From the NCBI GenBank assembly GCA_947644305.1, contig CANRYS010000016.1:1-64000 (forward strand): a DNA stretch of 64,000 bases. The letters run 5' to 3'. The notes under the pieces were generated by a model. It was not told where the DNA came from, did not search any database, and saw only the letters and a list, made by a program, of their open reading frames with translations. Every line of letters begins with the position of its first letter. Position 1 is the stretch's first letter. The translations under genes and the position numbers were made by a program. Positions 1 to 8,799 of the stretch are shown here, one piece after another. The DNA is from an uncultured Roseburia sp. Lineage in GTDB: Bacteria; Bacillota; Clostridia; Lachnospirales; Lachnospiraceae.

Positions 1-97
1 GTGCCGATGCCACCATATCTAAATCCATCTTTTCATGCAGATGTTCTTCGATATAATGGATAGCCTGTGAAACGATGCGTACTGTCTGACCTTGCAT
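1..97 (-). CDS. AraC-family transcriptional regulator, N-terminal fragment
   Basis: Only the first 32 codons lie in the window; the gene continues beyond base 1. The ATG at 97-95 has a strong AGGAGG site seven bases upstream, which fixes the start. The peptide begins MQGQTVRIVSQAIHYIEEHL and continues to DLDMVASA, the typical opening of an AraC/XylS helix-turn-helix placed at the very N-terminus (first helix plus the start of the L-x-x-A-A helix). Regulators of this layout often carry a C-terminal ligand domain, but that part is not visible. Target genes cannot be inferred. Confidence 0.6.
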   Translation of the reverse strand, partial: MQGQTVRIVSQAIHYIEEHLHEKMDLDMVASA

Positions 98-235
98 TTT
101 GCTCCCTCCTTTCCTCGTTTTTGCCCTCACGATTTAAGCATTATGATATGCCAAATCGGGGGTTCAATGAGATATTGTAGCACAAGGAGTTTTCATTCTT
201 TTCATTATTCTTGCTATGTTTTAAATCATCTACAT

Positions 236-439
236 TTACAGCAGTTCTTCTTTCAATGCCTTTATCCATTCTTCGATTGCCTGCACCAATCGAAATTGCT
301 GATGCAGAACCGCCATGCCCGTCGCAGGAATGTCGGAAGCGTTTTCTTTTAAATCTATGTTCTCTTAAAGATAGGATTTCAGCACATTGATATTGCTCTC
401 AATGTGATCCAGACATTCCCTCTGTTGTTCTTTTTCCAT
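236..439 (-). pseudogene. Decayed reading frame with an in-frame stop, function unknown
   Basis: A protein-like frame starts at an ATG (439-437), reads MEKEQQRECLDHIESNINVL and then KSYL, hits a TAA at 367-365, and continues in the same frame with ENIDLKENASDIPATG and a helical tail to a second TAA at 238-236. The composition after the stop is as protein-like as before it, so a nonsense mutation in a once longer gene is likely. The frame is also open for some codons upstream of the ATG. The family is not recognised; a helical C-terminal part of a MerR-type regulator is only a guess. Confidence 0.3.
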
Positions 440-468
440 ACTTTCTAAATTAACGATGACCGCATTAA

Positions 469-639
469 AATCCAAAAATATATTTATCAGCTTACAGGCA
501 GGTGATTTGCTTTATCTCCGTTATCTTGCTTCTTCCGATTGTCTGGTGCTTAAATGGAATTACGTATGCGGGGCCAATCGCCGACTTGCTTTCTGCAGTC
601 ATAACGCATTTATGGCGATACCGCTTCATAGGAAGTTAA
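469..639 (+). pseudogene. C-terminal remnant of a MATE family efflux pump
   Basis: The frame ending at the TAA 637-639 encodes AYRQVICFISVILLLPIVW followed by CLNGITYAGPIADLLSAVIT. This matches the last two membrane segments of MATE multidrug exporters, where R-Q-V and A-G-P-I-A-D are characteristic. No start or upstream MATE sequence is present, so only about 55 codons of a roughly 450-residue transporter survive. It lies among other decayed sequence between the AraC-type gene and the phosphotransferase gene. A complete MATE gene at 8793-10151 is a different, intact copy. Confidence 0.55.
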
Positions 640-703
640 ATGAAATGCAGAGACAAACCACTGCAATAAGCACAGACAAAGACAACTAAATATTTTGCTC
701 CCT

Positions 704-760
704 ATAAAAGAGCCAATGAATTGTGATTTCCATATCTCAATCTCACAAGTTCATCGGCTC
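704..760 (-). terminator. Intrinsic terminator after the phosphotransferase gene
   Basis: An interrupted stem pairs GAGCC, ATGAA and TTGTGA (710-726) with TCACAA, TTCAT and GGCTC (743-760). On the minus strand it is followed by TTTTATAG. It lies just downstream of the stop codon at 783. Confidence 0.55.
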
Positions 761-782
761 TCTGCCATTTTTAATTTGGGTT

Positions 783-1652
783 TCAACCTTTGAAGTACCA
801 TGTCGGCACAAAATTCCGCATGTTGTCGTACCAAGACAGCACTTCTTTGGCTTGGTTCAGCATGGTATCCACTTCGTCCTGTCCGAAAGGAATCGCCCAG
901 TACATAGATGAGAGTGTATTACTCGAAATGTAAAGAGCAAGCAACTTCCAGAACTCCAGCGGAACATCGCAGTCAAAGTATCCATTCACCATACCTGATG
1001 CAAAGAGAGGTGATTTTTGGACACACCATACAATACGGTTAAATTCCTCCCACGGATCGCCGAAATCATCACGATCAAAATCTATTATATAGAGTTTACC
1101 GTCATTTCCTATCATCATATTTCCGATATGATAATCACCGTGCTGGTATACCTGTGGTCTGTCTTTAAGTAAATAACGATTCGTATTTATGTAGTCGATG
1201 AACGCCTGTCCGTTCTCATATTTAATAGGGCATTCACCGTATTTCTTAATTTTATCATCCATCTTTCGGTTGAATCTGCTCTCCCAATCCTCTTGGGTTG
1301 TCGGAGCGGGTATAGAATGAATTTTACGCAGAATACGACCAGCTTCAAGACCATACAAATACTGCTGGGTATCCGTCTGTATTGACATAATTTCCTCAGC
1401 ATCAACACCATCAATCCAGCTCTGGATAGAATAGATACCATCCTCGCAGGTGTGAAATTCTATTGGCTGACACATGGGTATGCCAAGAGCTGCCACACGC
1501 TTCATCCTTTCATACCCACTTTTCCTTTTGTCATACTGCTCGACCGCCGAAACTCGAAGTAAATATTTCCTGCCGTCCATGGCTGTCACGCAGTATTTCT
1601 TGTCCCCCGACCAGCCTTTATAAATCGGTTCTTTCGAAATGAAATTTAGCAT
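783..1652 (-). CDS. Aminoglycoside phosphotransferase (APH)-like kinase
   Basis: This is a 289-residue protein of the APH/choline-kinase-like fold. The catalytic loop HGDYHIGN and the metal-binding motif IIDFDRDD are both present, so it should be an active small-molecule kinase using a nucleoside triphosphate. The frame is open 32 codons further upstream, but the ATG at 1652 is preceded by AGGAG with about seven bases spacing and begins MLNFISKEPIYKGWSGDKKY, the usual N-terminus of this clostridial group. It stands alone on the minus strand with its own terminator. The substrate is not predictable: many members annotated as aminoglycoside kinases confer no resistance. Confidence 0.75.
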   Translation of the reverse strand: MLNFISKEPIYKGWSGDKKYCVTAMDGRKYLLRVSAVEQYDKRKSGYERMKRVAALGIPMCQPIEFHTCEDGIYSIQSWIDGVDAEEIMSIQTDTQQYLYGLEAGRILRKIHSIPAPTTQEDWESRFNRKMDDKIKKYGECPIKYENGQAFIDYINTNRYLLKDRPQVYQHGDYHIGNMMIGNDGKLYIIDFDRDDFGDPWEEFNRIVWCVQKSPLFASGMVNGYFDCDVPLEFWKLLALYISSNTLSSMYWAIPFGQDEVDTMLNQAKEVLSWYDNMRNFVPTWYFKG

Positions 1653-1876
1653 AAATTTTCTCCTATGCACCTTGTTTTCGACACGTCTGTAATCGATTGT
1701 TTGCGGGTAAACATTGTAGCATCCCGAAATATTACTGCTTTTATTCAAAACTTTCCTTTATTTCCTTGCAATCAATATAATTTAATTTCTATCGACTTCA
1801 ACAGTATTTTAGATTTTTCATTTGGTTATATCGAAATTTCTTTGAGGTAAATGATAAAACTTTAGTTCTGCATTAT

Positions 1877-3346
1877 CTACAGTGAAAATATATATTTAAT
1901 TTTTTTAAGTAATCCACTCCTTAGTTCACCATATGTAGTAAATCTTAATTGGTCATGCATTGAAAGATTAGAACCAATTTCATCTGATGCTAATGCACCT
2001 TCTCTATTTTGATAAATCAATAAAACTTTTTTTCCTTTACCTTGAGCATAGCCAATTTCATGATGAACATTTTTATTTCCATATGACAAATCTGCAATAA
2101 GTAAATCACAACTATCAATACCCTCTATAATTCTTTTGCTAATATTATCCGAAAAGCCATCTTTATGCTCGTCCACTTTTATAATATCAATCTCAACATT
2201 GTAATCCCTCGCCACAATTTCTTTGACATCCTTTACTTGATTATATGTATCTTCTGTTTTTTTATTAAACCACATGGACATAAATACTCTTTTAGGCGAG
2301 TTATCATATATTTTATCAAATATATTGATAAGATCAAAAATATGAATATCTGAAATTCGAGTAAGACTATTTCTCTTTACCCATTTTATAAACTCATCTG
2401 CTTTGCGTTCATCTAACAGCTCATAATATGAAAAAGCACCAATCACTGCTAAATTATTGGGAGTTTCAACTAAAACTGCAACTTTTAAAGCATTATCTAT
2501 TTTTTTGAGTGCGGTTATTACAGAAAAAACACCTTCTTCGTCCTTTTTTATAAGTTCATTATCGAGTAACAATTTTAGCACTTCAACAAAATACGTAAAT
2601 TTGTTATCTTCTATAAACATTTTCAAAAATGGATAATCGGACAAATCAATTTGATTTATTATTTCCCTCGTCAAAAAATAATTTTCGCCAAAGGAAGGGT
2701 CTTTTAATAAAGTATCGTCATCGAAAGCCTCTTCACTCTCAATTATAACTTTTAAATTTTGTTCCATCTTTAAAGGTATTTGTTTCGTGTTAATATTATA
2801 GAACAAAGCCCTGCAGAACTTGTCCGTTTCTTCAGCATCTCTAAATAACAACAGGCAAAATGGAATACGCTTATTTGCATAAGAAGAATGTTCATTTACT
2901 GCACTCAATCGATGATTACCATCAATTCTAAAAAATTCTTTTCCAATTAATGAAGCCTTATCAAACTCCATGATTATGGTTTGAGTAACATCAAAAGCCA
3001 AATCATTATTTTCTTTTTTAACCGCATTTCGCTTAATAAAGTATTTAATATTGTTAATTGTGGTTCTTAATGGTTTGCTTTCATCCCGTACAGATTCTCT
3101 TAGAATGTTTATTCTTTCTTTGTCCGCCTCCGTACCACACATATTTGCTCCAAGAATTACCTCCGGAAAAAACGTAAACATACCGTTTGATAAAAATGCT
3201 TCCATCTCTCCACGATGGTCTTCAATCAAATCACGTTGAATATTGGCATCTGCCTTTGAAATCTCTGATAATTCCAGCATAGAAGCAAATCCACGAACAC
3301 ACAAAAAATTATCCATGGTATAGTCTATAATTCCACTTAGTCTCAT
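1877..3346 (-). CDS. DGNHR (DndB-like) protein with C-terminal deoxyribosyltransferase/TIR-like domain
   Basis: A 489-residue protein with two recognisable parts. Residues about 50-200 contain IDGNHRLSAV (142-146 are DGNHR) and FYNINTKQIPL (183-191), the signature of DGQHR/DndB and ParB-like domains associated with phosphorothioation and related defence systems. Residues about 352-450 read RVFMSMWF, then DLLIADLS and NKNVHHEIGYAQGKGKK, the pattern of nucleoside 2-deoxyribosyltransferase and TIR-like Rossmann folds, where Glu430 sits at the position of the catalytic acid. The start codon overlaps the hsdS stop (ATGA) with GGAGGTGAATT in front, so it is translationally coupled to the restriction genes. 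It is AT-rich like them. A role as sensor plus nucleotide-consuming effector is an inference. Confidence 0.65.
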   Translation of the reverse strand: MRLSGIIDYTMDNFLCVRGFASMLELSEISKADANIQRDLIEDHRGEMEAFLSNGMFTFFPEVILGANMCGTEADKERINILRESVRDESKPLRTTINNIKYFIKRNAVKKENNDLAFDVTQTIIMEFDKASLIGKEFFRIDGNHRLSAVNEHSSYANKRIPFCLLLFRDAEETDKFCRALFYNINTKQIPLKMEQNLKVIIESEEAFDDDTLLKDPSFGENYFLTREIINQIDLSDYPFLKMFIEDNKFTYFVEVLKLLLDNELIKKDEEGVFSVITALKKIDNALKVAVLVETPNNLAVIGAFSYYELLDERKADEFIKWVKRNSLTRISDIHIFDLINIFDKIYDNSPKRVFMSMWFNKKTEDTYNQVKDVKEIVARDYNVEIDIIKVDEHKDGFSDNISKRIIEGIDSCDLLIADLSYGNKNVHHEIGYAQGKGKKVLLIYQNREGALASDEIGSNLSMHDQLRFTTYGELRSGLLKKIKYIFSL

Positions 3347-4725
3347 AATTCACCTCCAAATAAGATTCGTTTAACCTGTAATAAACCATTTTCAATAGAA
3401 TTGACCGATTGTTGCTTTAATTTTGCAGCATTATCTACAATGTTATCCAAATGCCGCACAATGTTATTTTGTTTAACTCTAGTAATACTTGGGATAGGCA
3501 ATTTTTTTATTATTGGAATGGTAATATTTCCTTGTACAGCCCCTATCTTATTCCGTTCAAAGTACATCTTACCTATGCTACTATTTATAAAATATGCTAC
3601 AAATTTTTCATTAATATTAGAAAGAGAAAACTTTATCATAAATGATCCAAATGCAAACCCATCATGTGCATCATCTACAACACTACATACTCCTATTGTT
3701 CCACTACGACTAATCAGAACATCTCCTCTTTGAACTCGACTTGAAGATAATTTTTTTTCCATTTCATTTGGTAAATATACAATTTCCTCGCTATGAATTT
3801 TATTTTCTTTCAAATCTTTAATTCTTAAGAAAGGTATACCTTCATTTGTGTAACAATTTTCAACAGAAGCACCATATGAAACGCTTGTAATAAAATTACC
3901 CAATTTAATAAAGCTATTATTATGAGCATGTGCCTCAAGATCTGTAAAGTGAGTTTGATAATAAAATGGATCAAATCTTTTTTCAATCAGCTCACTTGAA
4001 TTAACATAAAACATTCTATTTTTTATTAAAATATCTCCAGTTTGAGGTAAATCAAAACCAAGCTCTTTCAATAAGTAATCATCAATACTTTCAAGTAAAA
4101 CATTAGCTTCTTTTTCCTTTGCCATTTTTTCTGTATATGCCTTTTCCATAATTGAAACAATTAATTCTTGTTTACCCATATCTGGTAGAATTATAGGCAA
4201 TTTACTCATTTGCTTCAAATTTATATTCTTTTGAGCCGCTTGTGGAGCAAGACTTTCAACATATTCACGGATTAATCTTATATAAATATTTAAATATTCT
4301 AAAGATACCTTATTATCCTTAGAGGTGAGTGCAACAAGACTGTCTGGAAAACAGGCAGGATAATCAAGAATAGCCGTGTAGCCAATATTCGCAGCAATAG
4401 TAATGACCACAACTCTTTCATCAAAAATTCTGCTCGTTGAAAGTCCCAGTTCATTCAATGTTTGTGTAAACTTTATTTTTTCATTAGTTGTACTTGCTTT
4501 CACTACATTGCCGGTTTGTATAAATGGATAAGCACCATCATAATAGCGTGGGTCATTTCTTGGTCTATGACTAAAACGGCCACGTTGCATATTTACCTTT
4601 TGTTTAAATGTACTGACAGGATGAGCAGATTTAGAAACAATATTTTTATTAAGAAGCATAATGTTCCAATAAAATGATGGATCTAAACGTTCATCTATTT
4701 CGCCCCAAGTTTTCAAAAAAATCAA
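3343..4725 (-). CDS. hsdS: HsdS-like DNA specificity subunit
   Basis: The 460-residue protein has the two-repeat layout of type I specificity subunits: target recognition domain 1 (about 1-185), a central helical spacer (about 190-220), target recognition domain 2 (about 225-420) and a C-terminal helix. Phrases such as RGRFSHRPRNDPRYYDGAYP, VVVITIAANIGYTA, LKQMSKLPIILP, RGDVLISRSGTIG and ITIPIIKKLPIP are typical of the family. It should direct the methylase-nuclease encoded upstream to a bipartite site. The best start is a TTG at 4725, twenty bases after the upstream stop and without a clear ribosome site, so expression probably depends on coupling. The downstream gene overlaps by four bases. 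Confidence 0.85.
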   Translation of the reverse strand: MIFLKTWGEIDERLDPSFYWNIMLLNKNIVSKSAHPVSTFKQKVNMQRGRFSHRPRNDPRYYDGAYPFIQTGNVVKASTTNEKIKFTQTLNELGLSTSRIFDERVVVITIAANIGYTAILDYPACFPDSLVALTSKDNKVSLEYLNIYIRLIREYVESLAPQAAQKNINLKQMSKLPIILPDMGKQELIVSIMEKAYTEKMAKEKEANVLLESIDDYLLKELGFDLPQTGDILIKNRMFYVNSSELIEKRFDPFYYQTHFTDLEAHAHNNSFIKLGNFITSVSYGASVENCYTNEGIPFLRIKDLKENKIHSEEIVYLPNEMEKKLSSSRVQRGDVLISRSGTIGVCSVVDDAHDGFAFGSFMIKFSLSNINEKFVAYFINSSIGKMYFERNKIGAVQGNITIPIIKKLPIPSITRVKQNNIVRHLDNIVDNAAKLKQQSVNSIENGLLQVKRILFGGEL

Positions 4726-4745
4726 GTTTTTATCAAAATTGGGGC

Positions 4746-6953
4746 TTATTGAAAAAAACTATCTTTTCCTTCTTCTATTGCTTTAATAAATTTGGCTAGT
4801 TCTTTGGAGATATCAGGTAATTGATTGTTTTTCGTCTCTTTTCCTGTAGCATCATAGCCTATTTCATCCGCGATTGCCATAAAAATAGGATAATCATCTA
4901 ACAGTAGCTTATAATTTTTTAAATAGGCATCTGAAAGACTCTCTCTTGTAGACTCTATTTGTTCGTCTAGCTCTTCAGTAACTGTTTGCTTTTTATTCAT
5001 AAGTATTTCTAATTCTTCATTCTTATTAGTTTTTTTTGCCTGCTTAATTTGCTTATTTAACTTAGCTATTTCACCTTTCTTTTTCTTCAAAAGTTCAAGC
5101 AGTCTAACTCCATCATCTGAATTTAAAATCAAATTGTTTTGCGTACTATTTCTTAAATCAATACGAGCTTGTTTTTGTGAAGCGGAATATTTTTTCAAGA
5201 ACATAACAGAACTTTTTACACCTGCTCCATTAGCAGAAAATGCTGTTTGTGGCATAGAGATTACAGCGATAATTCTAAAAGTGTCGCTAATATAATCTCT
5301 CACATACTGCATACTTGAATTAGTTAGTACACCATCAGGCAAAACTATAGCCAAATATCCGCCTTCAACAAGATATTTTTCTGCTTGCTCAATAAATAAA
5401 ACCTCTGTATTCTGGCTAGGTCTTTCAGAAGCCTTGCTGTATGGATTGAGCCAATCAACGTCTTTAATTGACAATTTATATTGATGCAAATATGCTTTTT
5501 CAGTTTGTTTTACAATTGACCCGAAAGGAGGATTAGTGATAATATAATCAAAAGAATTTTCTTTAAACCCATCATTATTCGTTTTTAAACGTAAATCAGC
5601 AGAACAAATAAGTCCATCGGAAGATACAACATTTGTGTGTCCATCATCATGGATTATCATATTCATTTTGGCAGTCCTTGAGATTTGCTCACTTATCTCA
5701 ATACCATATAGGTTATATTTAGCAAAATCATGCCATTGTTTATGGCATTCCTGAGTTTCTTTTTCCCAATCTTTTATCTCATGAAAATCTCTTGCTGCTT
5801 TTCTAACTTTATCAAGAGCATGAAGCAAAAATCCTCCACTACCACATGAGGTATCCAACACACGATCATTCTCATCTATAGGCAAACTATCAACGATAAA
5901 GCTTACTATGTTTCTTGGAGTAAAATATTGACCGAAATCCCCTCTAAAAAAAGACCCCATAAATGTCTCAAAAGCTCGTCCTTTACTATCTAAATCAGTG
6001 TTAAGTAAATCAACTCCTTCCAAATAGCTAACTACTGTACGAGCTTTAGCTGCATTTAGTTTAATACCCTCTCTAAAAATCTCTGTATCATTTTTTCTTT
6101 CTCCAATTAATTTTCCTTCTTCATACAAAGAAATCAAACGTTGTAAAAGGTTCTCACTTGTTTCCTTGTCTGCTTTCTCAATATCACGCTTATCTCTACT
6201 TTCGGGTTCAACCTTGATAATTTGAAAATCGTAAGGATAGCCATTTTTACGTTTCTTTTTTTCGTCAAATATTTTACAAAAAATCAACTTATCAAGCTCA
6301 TCAAAGGCTTCTGATGGATTTAATTCACCGCCGCCCCAAAGTGCCTGATGAGCTTGCTTAAAACGATTAGTTAATTCCGACTCCTCAACAGTATATAATG
6401 GAGAAAGTTTTTGTCCATCTTCAGTAACTCCTCCATTTTTTGCAAATTTATAACTTGCTAGTTTTGCCACCTTGTATTGCGGAATATCGGTTACACTTTC
6501 TCTACTATCTATTTCTTTATCAAAAGAATAATATTCATCTTTAATTCCAGAAGTAACCCAAATATATTTAACGGTTCCAGCGGTGGCAAAAGCATATGAA
6601 TAAGCTTGGCGAACTGCTTGTTTAAACTCCTGTTCTGTTATCTCTTCTTTCTTACACTCTACAATAATATGCGGCTTCTTATATGTACTATCATTGTAAA
6701 CTATAATATCTGCTTCTTTAACATCGGTTCCTACTGTTACTTTCACATATTGTCGAACCTGTTCAACAGGATAATTATATTTAAGTACCAATTCACAAAA
6801 CGTTTCAGCCTGTATTTTTTCTTCGGGGTTATTATAATTCCTAGATATATTTTGATTTAAGTATGTAATTGTAGATGAATCATCACTTATTTTTATCAAG
6901 TTATTATTTAGTCCTTCTAAAATAATTGTCTTTATTGCCCCATTAGTTTTCAT
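4746..6953 (-). CDS. PD-(D/E)XK nuclease fused to N6-adenine DNA methylase (type I/IIB-like RM subunit)
   Basis: A 735-residue fusion. Residues about 45-140 form an HsdR-N-terminal-type nuclease domain with Asp82 (EADIIVYND), Glu99 and Lys101 (IIVECKKE) and a following QAVRQAY motif, so the nuclease site looks intact. The middle is an HsdM-type methylase: helical bundle, QYFTPRNIV, AdoMet motif VLDTSCGSGGFL (about 365-377) and catalytic NPPF (about 474-477). A lysine/glutamate-rich coiled coil follows (about 620-680). This is the arrangement of BcgI-like RM subunits, which pair with a separate S subunit, and no translocating HsdR helicase is present. The region is much more AT-rich than its flanks, consistent with horizontal acquisition. 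A possible -10 TATAAT lies at 6984-6979, without a good -35. Confidence 0.85.
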   Translation of the reverse strand: MKTNGAIKTIILEGLNNNLIKISDDSSTITYLNQNISRNYNNPEEKIQAETFCELVLKYNYPVEQVRQYVKVTVGTDVKEADIIVYNDSTYKKPHIIVECKKEEITEQEFKQAVRQAYSYAFATAGTVKYIWVTSGIKDEYYSFDKEIDSRESVTDIPQYKVAKLASYKFAKNGGVTEDGQKLSPLYTVEESELTNRFKQAHQALWGGGELNPSEAFDELDKLIFCKIFDEKKKRKNGYPYDFQIIKVEPESRDKRDIEKADKETSENLLQRLISLYEEGKLIGERKNDTEIFREGIKLNAAKARTVVSYLEGVDLLNTDLDSKGRAFETFMGSFFRGDFGQYFTPRNIVSFIVDSLPIDENDRVLDTSCGSGGFLLHALDKVRKAARDFHEIKDWEKETQECHKQWHDFAKYNLYGIEISEQISRTAKMNMIIHDDGHTNVVSSDGLICSADLRLKTNNDGFKENSFDYIITNPPFGSIVKQTEKAYLHQYKLSIKDVDWLNPYSKASERPSQNTEVLFIEQAEKYLVEGGYLAIVLPDGVLTNSSMQYVRDYISDTFRIIAVISMPQTAFSANGAGVKSSVMFLKKYSASQKQARIDLRNSTQNNLILNSDDGVRLLELLKKKKGEIAKLNKQIKQAKKTNKNEELEILMNKKQTVTEELDEQIESTRESLSDAYLKNYKLLLDDYPIFMAIADEIGYDATGKETKNNQLPDISKELAKFIKAIEEGKDSFFQ

Positions 6954-7085
6954 CTTTTACTCTCCTTATACCACCAAAATTATAATAAAGTTCCTTGCAT
7001 ATTCTTTCTAAAAAACATCTAGACTCCACTATTTCTAAGATTCCGTCAAATCAAGCTCGTCCATCTGAAGCTCCACCTCGATATG

Positions 7086-8462
7086 TCAGTCTGCATGAAG
7101 TTTGGACAATAAACATACCGTCTCCACTCCCCTGGTCCACGGAAACATATCCACACACTCCGCCCGCTCCGGCGCGTATCCCTGTTCCAAAAACATCTCC
7201 ATATCCCTGGCGAGACTGGTAGGCTTGCAGGAAATGTAGAGGATCTGCTCCACACCATACTCCAGAATCTTTCTCAGCGCCTTAGGGTGCACTCCTTCTC
7301 TCGGAGGATCCAGCACAATAACATCCGGTTTTTCCTGGATCTCATCGATGACCTTCAGCACATCTCCGGCGATAAATTCACAGTTTTTGAGATGGTTCTG
7401 CTCCGCATTTTCCCTGGCTGCCTCTACGGCCTCTTCCACGATCTCCACTCCGATCACCTTCTTTGCCACCGGCGCCAGCACCTGGGCTATGGTGCCCGTG
7501 CCACTATAAAGATCGAAGACCACCTTGCCCTCCACATCCCCGATATACTCACGGGCCTTTTCATACAGCACTTCTGCACCGAGAGAATTGGTCTGGAAAA
7601 AAGAGAAGGGAGAGATCTTAAATTTAAGTCCTAGAATGTCCTCATAAAAATAATCCCGCCCGTAGAGGATCTCAGTGGAATCCGCCCGGACCACATCGGA
7701 CAATCCATCATTTACCATATGGAGAATGCCGGCTATCTTTCCCTCATACTCTCCGGCCAGCAGCAGGTCACGGTACTCCGTAAGATCCATGGACAATTGG
7801 GACGTCGTCACCAGACAGACAAGGATCTCCCCCGTCTTTGCCGCTCCTCGCACCAGCAGATGCCGCAGATATCCCTCGTGAGTGATCTTATGGAAAAAAG
7901 AAATTTCCTTGGAGGCAAAGTAGTCTACCGTTGTAGATAAAATCTTTCGGATATCCGAATTCACGATCTGGCAGTTTTTTACGGGGACGATATCATAAAA
8001 ACTCCCCCGTTTATGTAATCCCAGTGTCAGATCCCCTCCCTTGCACGCGTCGCCAAAGGAAAACTCCATTTTATTGCGGTACTCCCAGACTGCCGGGCTT
8101 GCCTCACAAGAGGTCAGGGGAATCTCCGGGCAGATGTTGTCAAACAGAGCCTTGACCTGTTCCAGCTTCAGGTTCTTCTGCCCCTCATAACTGAGCATCT
8201 GATAGGAGCAGCCGCCACAAAGATCAAAATGGGGACATGGGGGAACCTCTGTCTCCATCTCCGATTTCTCAAGTACTTCCTGAATCCTTCCCTCTTTGCG
8301 GTTCTGGCGGTTTTTCGTCAGACAGAAGGAGATCTTCTGCCCTGGAAGGACATTCTTCACCTGAACCCGAACCTCTCCCTCTTCTGTTTCCACCTTTACG
8401 ATTCCTTTATTCGGAAATTTCAAAAAAGAAACTTCCCCCTCATATATTTCATTTTTTTTCAT
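7086..8462 (-). CDS. rlmD: 23S rRNA (uracil-5-)-methyltransferase RlmD/RumA family
   Basis: A TrmA/RumA-type RNA m5U methyltransferase of 458 residues. It has an N-terminal TRAM domain (about 1-60), the iron-sulfur cluster cysteines CPHFDLCGGC (about 75-85), AdoMet motif VFDLYSGTGTIA and the C-terminal catalytic cysteine in ILYISCKPTSLARD; the usual form is SCNP, so the Lys is a small variation. An upstream TTG would add three residues, but the ATG at 8462 with AAAGG upstream is preferred. The exact uridine (U747 or U1939 class) cannot be assigned from sequence. It borders the AT-rich defence island, whose insertion point may be just downstream of its stop. Confidence 0.85.
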   Translation of the reverse strand: MKKNEIYEGEVSFLKFPNKGIVKVETEEGEVRVQVKNVLPGQKISFCLTKNRQNRKEGRIQEVLEKSEMETEVPPCPHFDLCGGCSYQMLSYEGQKNLKLEQVKALFDNICPEIPLTSCEASPAVWEYRNKMEFSFGDACKGGDLTLGLHKRGSFYDIVPVKNCQIVNSDIRKILSTTVDYFASKEISFFHKITHEGYLRHLLVRGAAKTGEILVCLVTTSQLSMDLTEYRDLLLAGEYEGKIAGILHMVNDGLSDVVRADSTEILYGRDYFYEDILGLKFKISPFSFFQTNSLGAEVLYEKAREYIGDVEGKVVFDLYSGTGTIAQVLAPVAKKVIGVEIVEEAVEAARENAEQNHLKNCEFIAGDVLKVIDEIQEKPDVIVLDPPREGVHPKALRKILEYGVEQILYISCKPTSLARDMEMFLEQGYAPERAECVDMFPWTRGVETVCLLSKLHAD

Positions 8463-8499
8463 TTTTTCCAAAACCTTTCATGATATTTACACCTGTTTT

Positions 8500-8770
8500 A
8501 GCTCGATGGTGCCAATTTGAACCCGTTTCTTAACCAGCTATTTTGTGAATGCGTTCGTTAGTTTCAATCGCCGTAGCCACCGCTACGACTCATTCAACTG
8601 CCTTCGCATTCGCAAAATAACTGGTTTGAAATCTTCGACCGTGTGTGGTGTATTTTGGCGAAGAACAAGGCTAGAGGACGAAGTCTTGCTGACGCAAGAC
8701 AAGGACGAAAAACGAAGTAGTTCGCCAAAATACGCCATTCACGGCGGGTTCAAATTCGCGCCACCGAGCT
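8500..8770. repeat. Structured repeat, long copy A (271 bp)
   Basis: Terminal inverted halves AGCTCGATGGTGCCAATTTG and the matching right end (CAAATTCGCGCCACCGAGCT) pair over about 25 positions. Inside are two arms. Arm 1 (about 8534-8629) is closed by CCAGCTATTTTG/CAAAATAACTGG and contains the hairpin CGTAGCCACCGCTACG. Arm 2 (about 8638-8748) is closed by CCGTGTGTGGTGTATTTTGG against its imperfect complement and contains GTCTTGCTGACGCAAGAC. The core differs from copy B (20414-20684) at only two positions over about 225 bp. The element fills the whole gap between rlmD and the MATE gene. Overlapping open frames are not credible genes. Confidence 0.85.
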
Positions 8771-8799
8771 AGCCTGACGAAAGTCGAACCCGTCAGACT
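8771..8799. repeat. Outer-stem remnant of a copy-B-type element
   Basis: Directly abutting copy A, AGCCTGACG and CGTCAGACT form a short inverted repeat around AAAGTCGAACC. AGCCTGACG and CGAACCC are the ends of the left outer stem of copy B, so this looks like a collapsed element. It overlaps the MATE stop codon at 8793-8795. Confidence 0.5.

Noticed and set aside
8545-8772. Open frame of about 75 codons inside repeat copy A, also present in copy B (20423-20686)
   Set aside because: It follows from the near-identical repeat sequence, has no ribosome site, and its ends change with the differing outer stems; the DNA is explained by folding, not coding.
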